Source of the DNA: Sipunculus nudus
Lineage: Eukaryota; Annelida; Sipuncula; Golfingiida; Sipunculidae
Direction of reading: 5' to 3'
Length of the DNA stretch: 64,000 nucleotides
Assembly (NCBI GenBank): GCA_026874595.1
Contig: CM049310.1
Span: 42,595,558-42,659,557, forward strand
Part shown: in pieces, positions 39,229 through 49,237 of the stretch
Layout of the letters: each line of letters begins with the position of its first letter
Position numbering within the stretch: the stretch's first letter is position 1
Made by a program: the position numbers and the translations under genes
Notes under the pieces: generated by a model
What the model saw: the letters and a program-made list of their open reading frames with translations, nothing else
What the model was told of the DNA's origin: nothing
The model's database searches: none

Positions 39229-40305
39229 CTAGTCCGTGTCACCGCACGTGCATCCCATTTCCTTCATCTTTTTGTAGAAGACGGATTCGGGGTCAGAGCA
39301 AACGACAAACACGGTAGGCACGCCGCCATGGTGCGATGCCTTGCTTTCATACATTTCGTTGGCTTCAACCATAAACAAAGGCTTGCGCGTCTGAATGTCC
39401 ATCGCCAGGTTCATCGGGCGTTCTTGTCCGTCGTCCCGCTTGTTTGTGACGCGGACGGCTTTTGCGCCGTTGTCTTGTGAAGGTTTGCACAAGACACAGT
39501 AAGCGGGGTATTCTAAGGGCTCGTCGTCATCATCAATCGTCGTGTCCGTTACAGGTGCTAGGTCATACAAGCGCACGTCGGTGCACGGTCTCACGGGAGC
39601 GCCGTCCCTTTTTACCAAGTCTTCCAAGTGAACATACCACAGGCGATGGACGGCCCCGGTCACCGGATCCATTTCCTCCATTAGATATCCCTGTGTGGAT
39701 ATCATATTTTCTATGTAGCGGTTCATTTTAGGATGCTTGCATTGTACCAGCACAGAATGGGGGTGAGGGAACTGGCGGTCCCCCGGTGGCACAGGCTCCA
39801 AGGATCCGTGAACAGAACATGGCCGGTGGCGTTTCGTTGAATGCGTATCAAGAGACGTGACATCCGTAGTGTCTGGAGTTGTGCTGGGATGTTTGTCATA
39901 CTTCGTCTCAGAGGGCGTTTGTGGGGTGCTGGCAGTTGTTTGAATGTTCTGATTCGGCTTAGGTTGCGCGACTGAAGAAGATAAACGTAACTTGCTTTTT
40001 CCGCGGAGCGTACGGTCAGAACGGCATTGTTGGCTCTTTGACTTGGTTGCATGAATCATTTCCTTTTTCTCGATCTTTTTCCTTTTCGGTTGCACCCGTG
40101 CGTCTTCCGCACATTCCAACATTCCTGCGCCCAACCAGTTTTCTAACGCTTCCTGGTCCATTTTCTGTTCGCGGACTGTCACGCCAGGCAGAGGTGCGGG
40201 CCCGTCCTGCGTTTCCTGGCTTGTGGCTATGGCAGCTATATGGTGAAGAGCGGCCATTGACTCGCGATTGCGGGTATTCTTTGTGGTATTATCTGCCGTG
40301 TCCAT
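39229..40305 (-). CDS. Unrecognised 358-aa basic protein
   Basis: The first ATG is at 40305; the frame is open upstream to a GTG only. Residues 1-170 are disordered and Lys/Ser/Thr/Gln-rich, with a nuclear-localisation-like cluster (KRKKIEKKE). The C-terminal half is globular, with Asp-rich loops (TIDDDDEP), VLCKPSQ, and a final cysteine pair (MGCTCGD). It is likely a nuclear regulatory or tegument protein, but no family is recognised. Confidence 0.7.
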   Translation of the reverse strand: MDTADNTTKNTRNRESMAALHHIAAIATSQETQDGPAPLPGVTVREQKMDQEALENWLGAGMLECAEDARVQPKRKKIEKKEMIHATKSKSQQCRSDRTLRGKSKLRLSSSVAQPKPNQNIQTTASTPQTPSETKYDKHPSTTPDTTDVTSLDTHSTKRHRPCSVHGSLEPVPPGDRQFPHPHSVLVQCKHPKMNRYIENMISTQGYLMEEMDPVTGAVHRLWYVHLEDLVKRDGAPVRPCTDVRLYDLAPVTDTTIDDDDEPLEYPAYCVLCKPSQDNGAKAVRVTNKRDDGQERPMNLAMDIQTRKPLFMVEANEMYESKASHHGGVPTVFVVCSDPESVFYKKMKEMGCTCGDTD

Positions 40306-40393
40306 GAGTGCGGATGTATTCGTGATATGAACAAAATGCACTTTGCTGCCAGGACTGAATTGTACATCGTGTGACGCAACCACGGGTCTCCGT

Positions 40394-40410
40394 CACAAAT
40401 AAAAGGTGTC
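40394..40410 (-). promoter_or_regulatory. Shared 17-bp upstream element, copy 2
   Basis: Identical to 39197-39213. It lies about 90-105 nt upstream of ATG 40305 and 10 nt after the stop of the 765-aa gene, the same arrangement as copy 1. Confidence 0.5.
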
Positions 40411-40419
40411 GGATGTGGA

Positions 40420-42717
40420 TCATGCTGTTCCGCCTGTCAGTTCGGGAAGGCCAAAAACACGCATGTATTCGTGAATGCTGTCATGCAAGTGCATCGCGCA
40501 ATCACATGCATACCAACAAAGGCAACCTTGACACAGGTGTTTTTGCGGGATTTTGTTCCGGAAAAGACCCACGACATGCTTCACTCTCTTTTCATGGAGC
40601 GACAGCTCTGTTTCGTTTGTGTTCTCGTTCCAGCTCGATGAGGGTCCGTGGAAGTGTGTGTCTTCGAAATGACGCACGCACGTCGCTCTCTGAAGCGCTT
40701 GTGCGTTTTTTGCGTCGCAGGAACAGCAAACTGCGTTCTCGAAGCCTTCCCCGATGGTGTGGACAAGTTCGTAGCACGTTCTCTCACCATTGCATACCTG
40801 CACGACGCACAGCGATGCTTTCGATACGCAACCTTTTTTCTTCCCGGTGCATCTCGGCGTCCCTACCACGGCGGGAGGGTCTTTCGTAGATCCTGTGACT
40901 GTCACTGGACCGAACCGCCCGGATGTGACGTAAGCCATCGGCACCCCGTGCCTGTCACCGGAACAGAGCAGCATGTGGCGTTCGGCGTGCACGTACAGTT
41001 CACGCGAAACCCGTTTTGCCATCGCAGGCGGAGCAGGGGCTTCGTAAACCCTGTGCCATGACAAGGGCAGGGCTGTGACTGAGAACCCTCCGTAAGGAGT
41101 TCCCACCCGCAGGCTCGGTGTGTGCACGAAGCGGGGTTGACATTTCCCGCCCTTGTTCAGACGATCTACGTCAACGCAAACGCTGCGGGTGAACTCTGTT
41201 ATGAATGGCTTCCGGACGCACTTGGCCTGGCACAGCGAGCACGCAACCTTCAAGAATGTTATGTATTCTAGTCCACCAGCCAACGTATCTGATATCGTGC
41301 TGTACATCTGCCAACGGTACCTTTCCTGTATAAAGGAACGTAACACGAAACCTACAAGGTCTGCTTCTTGTGATTTGTTTTCTACATTGTTTGTTCCGAC
41401 ACTCATGACAGCCGGTCCCCTTCCGAGTGGTACAAACACGGTGCGTCGCAGCATTTTACTCATGTTCTTAATTTTATGGAGGATAACTGCATCCATGTGA
41501 CCCGTTCGCTGCTGGGACAGCGCATGCGGTCGCTTTTCGCTACACGCCGTCTTGCAACGGTTTAGCCAATGTTTCATGATAGGCCCCATACCTGAGAACA
41601 GATCAGTCCTGGGGTCTGGACCCGCGTTCACAATGCAGCCATTTGGTAATGATACGGCTACCGCCCTGGCGGAAGTGGAGCGGCAAAGGTTTACACGGCT
41701 GAGGTGTTCAACTGCGTTCAACGAGGATACGTGTACCAAACTCGGAGCAACAGGTTCAGAACACGCCCGCTGCCACGTTTCCGAATTACCCTGGTCGCCG
41801 TTGCTTTCATCCGCTGGGGCAAACGTGGGCTGGGCAGAAGAACAAACCTCACGGAAAAATGAAATCCTGTTGCGTATGACTTCACCCAGGCAAGACGGTG
41901 TGGGCATCTCTGCGTGCTCCGTCACGCCCTGCTCGTCTGCTGCGTCTCCTGAGCCTTCCCCTTTTGTGGTTTGTATCAGGTTTTCGGACAGCGACAGGTA
42001 CCATTGGCGTGCTGGGGCGGATGCGCCACTTCCGAATTCGTATATACAGTTGATTATGGCCTCCTGTAGCTCTACATCTATTGACAGGCAATCGCTTAAA
42101 CTTTCATGTAGGAAGACGCGTCTCAGACGACGCCTGTATTCTCTGGCCCGCGACAGGCAAGCGGCATGTGCGTCATCGTCCACGTCCGTGTCAAAGGGTA
42201 TAACACTCAGACTGCACGCGCAGCACAGGTCATAAACCAAAGAAACGTCTTGCGCAAAACCCGATTCTCTCTGTCGATCAGTATCATTGGACCAATTGTG
42301 ACAGAACCACTTGTAAAACCGCAGTCCCAGATTGTAAGTATACAACCATGCAGTTGCATTCGGGCCTCCCGTCTCAAAGAAGGAACACAAGTCCGATAAC
42401 CGGTCAACACCTTCGGGGTCGAACAGCAGTGGTTGTGCTACGCATCTTAACAGAAAAACCTCTTCTGTTGACAGATCACACTGTGTAATTTTGAAGGCAG
42501 CGAGACCTGAATCTCGGATCGCATGTTTTACGCTTTGTGTGAGAAATCCGTCCAGACCGGCCTTGTCCGCTGTTTGGTCCTGCGTGAGGAATATCGCCCG
42601 GCATAACCCCCGTAGAAATTGGGTGTGAGCGTGAATGACGGATTCGGTGGTGGTGGTCGAATCGCCCCCATCTCGAGGGCGCGTCGCTGATGGCGCGTGA
42701 TACGATACAGACGACAT
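40420..42717 (-). CDS. Cysteine-rich 765-aa protein, possible UL32-type packaging factor
   Basis: Starts at ATG 42717, only 9 bp after the stop of the upstream gene, so its promoter must lie inside that gene. There is no signal peptide. The first half is helical and acidic. The C-terminal half carries several CxxC clusters (CSLCQAKC, CCSCDAKN, CQGCLCWYACDC followed by His) suggesting bound zinc. Herpesvirus UL32 packaging proteins are cysteine-rich with conserved CxxC motifs and similar length, so this is a candidate. A primase subunit with a C-terminal zinc site is the alternative. Neither can be proven by eye. Confidence 0.7.
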   Translation of the reverse strand: MSSVSYHAPSATRPRDGGDSTTTTESVIHAHTQFLRGLCRAIFLTQDQTADKAGLDGFLTQSVKHAIRDSGLAAFKITQCDLSTEEVFLLRCVAQPLLFDPEGVDRLSDLCSFFETGGPNATAWLYTYNLGLRFYKWFCHNWSNDTDRQRESGFAQDVSLVYDLCCACSLSVIPFDTDVDDDAHAACLSRAREYRRRLRRVFLHESLSDCLSIDVELQEAIINCIYEFGSGASAPARQWYLSLSENLIQTTKGEGSGDAADEQGVTEHAEMPTPSCLGEVIRNRISFFREVCSSAQPTFAPADESNGDQGNSETWQRACSEPVAPSLVHVSSLNAVEHLSRVNLCRSTSARAVAVSLPNGCIVNAGPDPRTDLFSGMGPIMKHWLNRCKTACSEKRPHALSQQRTGHMDAVILHKIKNMSKMLRRTVFVPLGRGPAVMSVGTNNVENKSQEADLVGFVLRSFIQERYRWQMYSTISDTLAGGLEYITFLKVACSLCQAKCVRKPFITEFTRSVCVDVDRLNKGGKCQPRFVHTPSLRVGTPYGGFSVTALPLSWHRVYEAPAPPAMAKRVSRELYVHAERHMLLCSGDRHGVPMAYVTSGRFGPVTVTGSTKDPPAVVGTPRCTGKKKGCVSKASLCVVQVCNGERTCYELVHTIGEGFENAVCCSCDAKNAQALQRATCVRHFEDTHFHGPSSSWNENTNETELSLHEKRVKHVVGLFRNKIPQKHLCQGCLCWYACDCAMHLHDSIHEYMRVFGLPELTGGTA

Positions 42718-42726
42718 TCGTGATTT

Positions 42727-45700
42727 TTAAAACACGTGCGTTTTCATCCAAACGCAAAAGTCATTCCAAACAGGAGAGCTGTGAACATCTGTCACGCTGT
42801 CTTGTGCAGTAAACGGCGTGCCGTGGATGCACGTGTGTATATCCCACAAGGCGGACTGGCTGTTACCACTGGCCACCGCCTTATATTGGGTGATGCTCCT
42901 CAGCCATCTTTCGGTCTGTCCAGTCGATACTGCAGGGCAGGAATCCTTTATGCAACGCTTCAGGTATCCAGATAGGTTTGGACGGGAGGGATCCCACAGG
43001 AATAATGGTGCTTTTCTTGTGATCATGCAGCGCATGTGTGCCCGCAGCTCATCTGATTCGGATCCTGTGTCAAGCAACCTTTCTGCGATGTGCACGCAGA
43101 TGTTGTTTATGTTTTGTGCCCTTCGGCGCAAAAAGTTGACCCGTTTTTGTCTAAGCGTTGGCGCCTCTTTAGCGTCCGTCGGAGGGACAGGTAACCGACG
43201 CAAAAATATGCGGCACATTCCGCACAGCCGCCCGATGGCTTTCAACAACAGGGTAGTGGCCAAGTAGCTGCCCGCCCGGAAACGGGCGTGCACCACGTTA
43301 TTTGAACTTGAACCACTCGTAACGTGGGCGTGCATGAACCTTTCCACAAAATGCAGCACCCATATTCCCAACGGTTTCAAATGCCGTGCGATCTTTGCCT
43401 TCCATTTATCCTCTATGTTCAAAAGCGACAACCGTTGTGTCCAGAGGTCTGTTTTCCCACAGTCCCACCAGTCGCCCGACACCAAGAGGTCCTGTTCCTT
43501 TGCCGTCTTTGGTTTCATCGCCTGGCTCAGGACGATGTCCTCCATTATCATGTTGACCAACGGGGAAGCCCCTCCTGCTTTTGTTCGATCGCATGCATTA
43601 CCCATACAGTCGGGTATGCATGTCGCTAACAGGTAGATCGCCGTCTTTCCTGAAAGGTGCAGACCCAGCCACCCGGCCATGCGTCGCACTTCTGCCGATG
43701 TCTGGATCCGGGCGTGCTCGCATCCTTTATCCCACAGCATGTTATCCGTTGTCGGCATATATGACCACAGGGAATCCCGTCGGGACACTGAATCGTCCCA
43801 CTTCTCCCTGCATTTTTCCAGCAACAAACGGAACGCTTGTTCTGGTTCTTCTCTGACGCAGGTTCGTTCAGACAGTGGCCATACCGCGCCTACGTAAACA
43901 TCGCCCTCCTGGATCCTCTGTCTGCTGTATGGGGTATCATCGGTGGACAGCGACCCATTCTCGAAACAGTCTGCAGCGCTGAACCCCACCACGTCAGCAG
44001 CAGCCGTCAACAACACCTTCAGGGCAATCTTGTCCTCCTTGCACATGTCGCCCATAAGCCGTATGTATACGTGGTGTTGTGGCAGCTCGGGGGACAGCAG
44101 GTTAAACAGGACAACGTCTGCATCAGGCGGTTCATCCTTTCTCCGCTCCCGCAAACGCATCGATTGCCTCACGTGAGACTTCAAACGTGCGACACCCGTC
44201 CCTCTGCATCTCGACACATAGTTCACACACATGTACACGTACGCTGCCATGACCTTCCCCATTATATCGCACAACCACACAGGGGTCACACTGGTAGCCT
44301 CTTTTGGCCTCTCTACAGGCAAAGCTGTGTCGTCACTTGCAGACGTACTTGTCGACGTTGCCTCACCGGAAAAAGTCTCCTTTGCTGTGGCAGCATGTTG
44401 TGATGTGTCTTCGTCCACGTCGCTGTCGTATTCCTCGAACGTAACGCCGGGTTTACTCTGAACGAATGACGGATGGTCCACCCCATATGCTTTCGTTGTA
44501 GATTGGCTTTTGCTGTCTGCTGTAAGTTTCGGGAGCTGTGCCCGAGGGACTGCAACCAACCTGGCGACCCGCTCACAGTTGTACGCAGCAAGCTCCGAGG
44601 TGGTCAAACTTAGTTTTTCGGCTTTGTCAGCCCAGGCTGTGTCCAACCATGAAAGGTGTGGTAACTCTGTTTGTTTCTTCTGTCTACAGGTCGACGCGAC
44701 CCATTTCTCTGTGCCGTGTAGGCTCGGTTGTGAACAAATACTTAAATTTCGTTTCTGTCTTTTTTCTAAATGCCGTAGTTGCGTGTCCTCGGATGGTACG
44801 CCTGTTTTGGCGGCGTCAGCGATCAAGCACAGAAGTTTGTTCATCCACTGGTGGCATTTAGCCCGCACGGTCGCAAATCGCTCCCGTCCCAAGAGGTTGT
44901 CCAAGTTGCGTGATGTGTCAACGGCGCTTTTGTCCTCCCGATGTTTGTCTGCTGTCCAGACGCATACCCAGGCCGGAGCCAGTTCGAAATTATCCAGTTC
45001 GCAGAGGGCGTAAGACGTGGGTGTTAAGGCCTTCCACAGAACTGGGTGATCCTTCAGACGGTAGCTGTAACAGTCACACGTGTGTAGACTTTCGTCCGAC
45101 GGGTCGGCAGTATTTTGCCAGCGTTTGTCAGACGCGTTGCACGATTTATGGTTTTTCCCGTTTTGTGGCAGTAGGTCAGCTAGTAGCAGCCTGTAACGTT
45201 TGCCTGAAAGATGAACCGTCTCGTACGTCAGGACAGCTGCCCCCGCATCCCGCACTAAGTGTTCTTCATTTTCCCGCCATTGGTCACCTGCTTTGTGAAG
45301 ATCGAGGGCTGTTGAGATATCCCCATCACCCTGGAATTCAACCGGTAGGGACTCTATGAAAGATGAACGGCAGTTCCCCCATGCACTGTCTGCGTCGCAC
45401 GGGGCCAGCCCTGACTCTATGGCATTCGCGTCTTGGTTGAATCGGCGAACTCCCATATCCATGAAACCCGGTTGCATATGTCTTCCTTGAAATGCCCCTG
45501 TCAGGCCCTTCCAGTCGGCATGCACAGTGTGAAACAAGTAAGGGTCTGGTAACTTGATCAGTTGGCTCAAGTGCGCACCTAGTGACACCGACCCGTTCAC
45601 CTTTGTGTCATTGGAAATGTAGCCCCTCCAAAACAAACTTTGGGTATCTGCCCGATACATCAAGAAACCCGTGTACAGGTGTATGATCGCCACTGGAGTC

Positions 45701-45993
45701 CATGTCGTAGGATCAAACCCGAGGATGAACCCATTTTCACAAGGGCTAGTGTCAACAGACGTCCTTTCAACCCAAAGATCCCAAGGTTTACGGCCGCGTT
45801 TTTTAAAATTCGTGCCACGCACTTGGAGCTTACGCTTCAATGATTCGGAAGGTGCATAGGGCACCAGACCTTCGTTCTTGCATGACACCCTACGGCAAAA
45901 GACAAAATGCTGACAATCCATCGTTACATTTACTGCGTTCAAATATCCAGGAGCATTTGGACAGATACACTCATACGAACACTTCACGTACAT
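42727..45993 (-). CDS. Unrecognised 1088-aa protein
   Basis: ATG at 45993 is chosen: a TATAAA (46041-46046, minus) lies 48 nt upstream, and the seven hydrophobic codons before it open only from a TTG. The N-terminal 60 residues are cysteine-rich (CSYECICPNAPG, FVFCRRVSC). A large globular N-terminal half follows. An acidic Ser/Thr/Asp linker (FEEYDSDVDEDTS) lies near residue 520, then a helical C-terminal half with basic patches (QKRVNFLRRRAQ). No enzyme motif is seen. Size fits a large tegument or capsid-associated protein. Confidence 0.75.
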   Translation of the reverse strand: MYVKCSYECICPNAPGYLNAVNVTMDCQHFVFCRRVSCKNEGLVPYAPSESLKRKLQVRGTNFKKRGRKPWDLWVERTSVDTSPCENGFILGFDPTTWTPVAIIHLYTGFLMYRADTQSLFWRGYISNDTKVNGSVSLGAHLSQLIKLPDPYLFHTVHADWKGLTGAFQGRHMQPGFMDMGVRRFNQDANAIESGLAPCDADSAWGNCRSSFIESLPVEFQGDGDISTALDLHKAGDQWRENEEHLVRDAGAAVLTYETVHLSGKRYRLLLADLLPQNGKNHKSCNASDKRWQNTADPSDESLHTCDCYSYRLKDHPVLWKALTPTSYALCELDNFELAPAWVCVWTADKHREDKSAVDTSRNLDNLLGRERFATVRAKCHQWMNKLLCLIADAAKTGVPSEDTQLRHLEKRQKRNLSICSQPSLHGTEKWVASTCRQKKQTELPHLSWLDTAWADKAEKLSLTTSELAAYNCERVARLVAVPRAQLPKLTADSKSQSTTKAYGVDHPSFVQSKPGVTFEEYDSDVDEDTSQHAATAKETFSGEATSTSTSASDDTALPVERPKEATSVTPVWLCDIMGKVMAAYVYMCVNYVSRCRGTGVARLKSHVRQSMRLRERRKDEPPDADVVLFNLLSPELPQHHVYIRLMGDMCKEDKIALKVLLTAAADVVGFSAADCFENGSLSTDDTPYSRQRIQEGDVYVGAVWPLSERTCVREEPEQAFRLLLEKCREKWDDSVSRRDSLWSYMPTTDNMLWDKGCEHARIQTSAEVRRMAGWLGLHLSGKTAIYLLATCIPDCMGNACDRTKAGGASPLVNMIMEDIVLSQAMKPKTAKEQDLLVSGDWWDCGKTDLWTQRLSLLNIEDKWKAKIARHLKPLGIWVLHFVERFMHAHVTSGSSSNNVVHARFRAGSYLATTLLLKAIGRLCGMCRIFLRRLPVPPTDAKEAPTLRQKRVNFLRRRAQNINNICVHIAERLLDTGSESDELRAHMRCMITRKAPLFLWDPSRPNLSGYLKRCIKDSCPAVSTGQTERWLRSITQYKAVASGNSQSALWDIHTCIHGTPFTAQDSVTDVHSSPVWNDFCVWMKTHVF

Positions 45994-46040
45994 CACAAAT
46001 ATCAACAAAAACACAATAAAGACGGTTATGGATACGACGG

Positions 46041-46046
46041 TTTATA
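46041..46046 (-). promoter_or_regulatory. TATA box of the 1088-aa gene
   Basis: TATAAA on the minus strand, 48 nt upstream of the chosen ATG at 45993. Confidence 0.5.
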
Positions 46047-46107
46047 CGATATGTAACAAACATGCAGTAAATACGCGCCCGGGCTAACCGGAGCTGTACA
46101 TAAACCT

Positions 46108-46113
46108 GTTTTA
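46108..46113 (-). terminator. Poly(A) signal of the first IAP gene
   Basis: Minus-strand AATAAA about 130 nt after the stop at 46245. Confidence 0.5.
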
Positions 46114-46244
46114 TTTCATATACAGTAATACACAATATCCACAGGGGCCGTTATACGAACTGTTCTAGAATATACGACTGATAATACACATGGTCCGTGG
46201 GTAATAAAGTCCGCGCGCCAGTACAACAATGTTTTAGTCGATAC

Positions 46245-46832
46245 TCAACATAAATATATACGTATCTTGTTTGATGCGCGCACATTGCATTGGGGGCAAA
46301 CCTGAAGCTGAGCAGAGCATGTGTTGCACACCAGCAGGTGATTGCAAGGCAAGAAGACGACACTCACTTCCTCTGCAAAACACACCTTGCACAAACACCT
46401 GTCCTCGTTTTGTCCTTCGTCTTGTATTGGGGTTTGACGTCTTGTTTGTTGATCGGTAGTTTTGGGTGACGCCAAGACGTTTTCATGCGAGGTTACGCTT
46501 AGGCGTGCATCCAGGAAAGAGCATCCATGTGTCCGTTTGGCATGCTCTACCCACGGGTCGTGTTCTGGCAACCACTGGTCAAGAAGGACACCGCATTGGA
46601 AACACTTAACCTTGTCTGCGCTGCCCGTGTAATACAAGCCAGCTTCTGCCAGCCTGGCAGGCTTTTGTATGTCGCGTACAGGCCAGTTCGGTAAAAACGA
46701 CGCCAGGCGATCTATGTACTGTTGCATAGAAGGCTGAGTTAAATAGACGGTGGGTAATACCTCCTGTCCTACAACCTCAGTTAACGTTGTTACCTTTCTC
46801 ATGGCGGGCACGGAGAGAGATATGTCAGACAT
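46245..46832 (-). CDS. IAP-like protein, one BIR and RING
   Basis: A 195-aa protein starting at ATG. The BIR domain (residues ~42-107) has zinc ligands Cys77, Cys80, His97 and Cys104, exactly C-x2-C-x16-H-x6-C. A RING finger follows at the C-terminus (CKVCFAEE, FLPCNHLLVC, CPQCN). This is the compact viral/invertebrate IAP layout, an E3 ubiquitin ligase that binds caspases or adaptor proteins and blocks apoptosis. It is the 3'-most of three BIR genes on this strand. A TATATA box at 46882-46888 lies about 50 nt upstream. Confidence 0.92.
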   Translation of the reverse strand: MSDISLSVPAMRKVTTLTEVVGQEVLPTVYLTQPSMQQYIDRLASFLPNWPVRDIQKPARLAEAGLYYTGSADKVKCFQCGVLLDQWLPEHDPWVEHAKRTHGCSFLDARLSVTSHENVLASPKTTDQQTRRQTPIQDEGQNEDRCLCKVCFAEEVSVVFLPCNHLLVCNTCSAQLQVCPQCNVRASNKIRIYLC

Positions 46833-47149
46833 GTTAACGGATGGTCGAGTACAGACTGCAGTGCAGTCCCTGGAGCGCGGCTATATATGGAAGACGTGGG
46901 GAATATGTGTTGTGCAACACGGCAGACCACGTGCCTTTATGCTAAGCGATCTACGTGGTGTAACGGGGGCTATACATGATACATACACACCACTAACTGT
47001 ATATGGCAAATATGTATGTATCAGAAATGAAGCGGTAGCAGTAACAACACTTAGGGGGAGAGTCAAATATTGTACCTCTTTTCACACTGCGTGTCGGTGT
47101 AGTATACGCACGAATCGTTATTTACCATCATATGACCCTTGTGTGTCAT
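46833..47149. promoter_or_regulatory. IAP intergenic region
   Basis: 317 bp between two minus-strand IAP genes. It contains the TATA box (46882-46888, minus) of the 195-aa gene. A plus-strand frame crosses it (46750-47157), but begins inside the IAP and lacks support as a gene. Confidence 0.5.
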
Positions 47150-49237
47150 TCACATAAATGTTTTCACTGTGGCTTTAATGAGTTCACGACAAATGGGACA
47201 TTTTTGCAGCTGCAGGGAACAGTCAAGGCAACAGACCAAATGGCTGCATGGTAAGAAGACGATGTTAACCTCGCTCGTCAGACAGACTTTGCACTTCGTC
47301 TTGTCGCGGAGTGCCTGTATTTCTGCGGAAAGTGTATCACGGCGTTCTTTGTCTTCAGCCGTTTCCCCGGCGCTACTACCTGTCGGCTGTGGGGCCTTTT
47401 CGCTTTCTTTGTCATCTGCTGTTTCCCCGGCGCTACCAGGTGTCGGCTGTGGGACCTGTTCGCTTTTCTTATTTTGCTTCTTCTTCTGTGTCTTCTTTTT
47501 CTTACGTTTCTTAGAGCTATCAGAACATTTCTCTGTTTTCTGGGTGCTCGTTCCTGTTGCCTCCTCACCCTGGCTTGTTCCACACTCGCCGTTCTTGCAC
47601 GCTGAGGCTGCAACAGAGGTAGAAGCATTTTCCGGTTCGTTTTCATCCTCCGAATCAATCTCTGTATGTGCAATGTTTGCATATGTGACTGTTTTTTCAA
47701 AACGGCTTTGAGTCACTTCAAACTTTTTTACAGCATCCATCAGTTCATTGATGTCAACACATGCCCGTCCCTTTAGTCGCATAGCACCCTTAATGCTATC
47801 CCTTGTAAAGCCCATTTCAAGTGCCTCTTTAACCATTGGTGTAGTCATAAAAGAAGCAACAACGTCAGAAATATCAGTTCGTGAACGGTTCTCACCCGCC
47901 TGTTCAGACTGGTCTATCATACCGTTGATGGCATTCTGGACCTCCGGTATGTGTCTGCATGCATTCAGGAACTCACAGCGGGGGAACCAACGTGCGTGTT
48001 CGGTCCAAGGATTATCGTCTGCATCCCAATTACAAAGTCCACCTCCGCACATAAAACAGCGTACACGGTCGTCCTGGCCTATGTAAAAGAAGCCCGCTTG
48101 ACAGAGTCTGGCGACAGGTTGAATTGACGACGCCTGCCACAGTCTGAATGACCTGAACCGGATCGCTACGTCAGCGTATTGTGGATGTGCCGCGTGGTGC
48201 ATCATCGTTCTGATGCTTGCCGCGTCACACATCTCATCAGGTGCCTGAAAAACAGAACAGACTTTATTGTCGTAACGTGCAATGACGTCCACATGATCAT
48301 ATGTCCGTTTCAGTTAAACGCACATGTTACCCATACGTTTCTCACAACAGCAAAACACCCCGCAAACCTTTACATGCGCTGTAATCTGTGATCAAATGTA
48401 TAACAATTTGACAGTTTCGCTATGTATGTATCAGCTCTATAACGTGATTGCAAACATTTAACTTACCCCAGGGGTCTCTGGAATATTGGACGTGCTGACA
48501 CTGGTTCTCTGCAAAGATAGGTTCTGCATATCCTGGCTCAATGTCGACATGCCCGGTGTAGAATTTGACGGTGTTAGAGCCCGAGGTTTTTCCCTACCCG
48601 TTTCTGCTTCCCGAGGTTTATCCTGACCTGTATTGAATGCAGCGGGCATGCTGGACGGGCCAGCAGCAGCTTGAACATGGGACTGTGGAGAACGCCCTTC
48701 ATTGTTGGGTTGCAATGAAGTTAAAGTTTCCTTCACAGCAATCTTCAGTTGTGGCACTTTACATTTTGCTCCAGTGTTGCCAAAGAAGGTGAATATAAAC
48801 GGTAAGGGCACATTGTTTGTGTTAGATGTAGCGCTACCACTTGCTCCACCTGTTGTCTCAGAGGCAGTCTGTCTCAGTAATGTGACCTTGCGTTCTTCTT
48901 CGCGTATTCTGTCCAACGAAAACACTTCATTTTCAGCGACCATAGGAACATTTCCAATGTCGATTCCTAAAACGAACTGGCACCTAGGAGCGTGTCTCTC
49001 GTGTTCGGACAACGGGAGGTCCGTTTCCACCCAACGTTTCAGACGAATGTCACAAACAAAGCACTTTACCTCATCTTCACGCCCTGTATGATAGAACCCG
49101 ACTTTTGCCAGAGCTGTCGGAAATGCTGGGTTTCCTTTCGGCCACGTTTTGTATGACACCAGCCGGTTGATCTCATATCTGTAATGTTCACGGTCACTGA
49201 CAATCTCTCCCGTCAAGTTATTATATATAGTTACCAT
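47150..49237 (-). CDS. Spliced two-exon IAP: BIR-BIR-UBA-RING
   Basis: Exon 1 is 49237-48467 and exon 2 is 48244-47150; the predicted product is about 621 aa. The donor reads GGG|GTAAGT and the acceptor TTCTGTTTTTCAG|GCACC, with a 222-nt intron (48245-48466) and both junctions in phase 0. Exon 1 has a canonical BIR (Cys59, Cys62, His79, Cys86) and a Pro/Ser/Thr-rich linker. Exon 2 has a second canonical BIR (CFMC, x16, H, x6, C), a UBA-like domain (VKEALEMGF), a lysine-rich stretch, two copies of a ~20-aa repeat (QPT-SAGETA-DKE) and a C-terminal RING (CKVCLTSE to CPICRE). This order matches animal cIAP/XIAP-type proteins, pointing to capture from a host gene. Read without splicing, it would be two truncated genes. 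Confidence 0.85.
48245..48466 (-). other. Predicted 222-nt intron of the BIR-BIR-UBA-RING gene
   Basis: It starts GTAAGT and ends in a T-rich tract plus CAG on the minus strand. It contains in-frame stops after the donor (V-S-stop). Removing it keeps frame and joins two BIR-encoding parts. Confidence 0.8.

Noticed and set aside
46750-47157. 135-codon plus-strand frame in the IAP cluster
   Set aside because: It starts inside an IAP gene on the other strand, has no start context, and no recognisable domain.
48458-49237. Single-BIR 259-aa protein as a complete gene
   Set aside because: It ends three codons into a consensus splice donor and lacks a RING; splicing to the next exon in phase 0 explains it better, although an unspliced product cannot be excluded.
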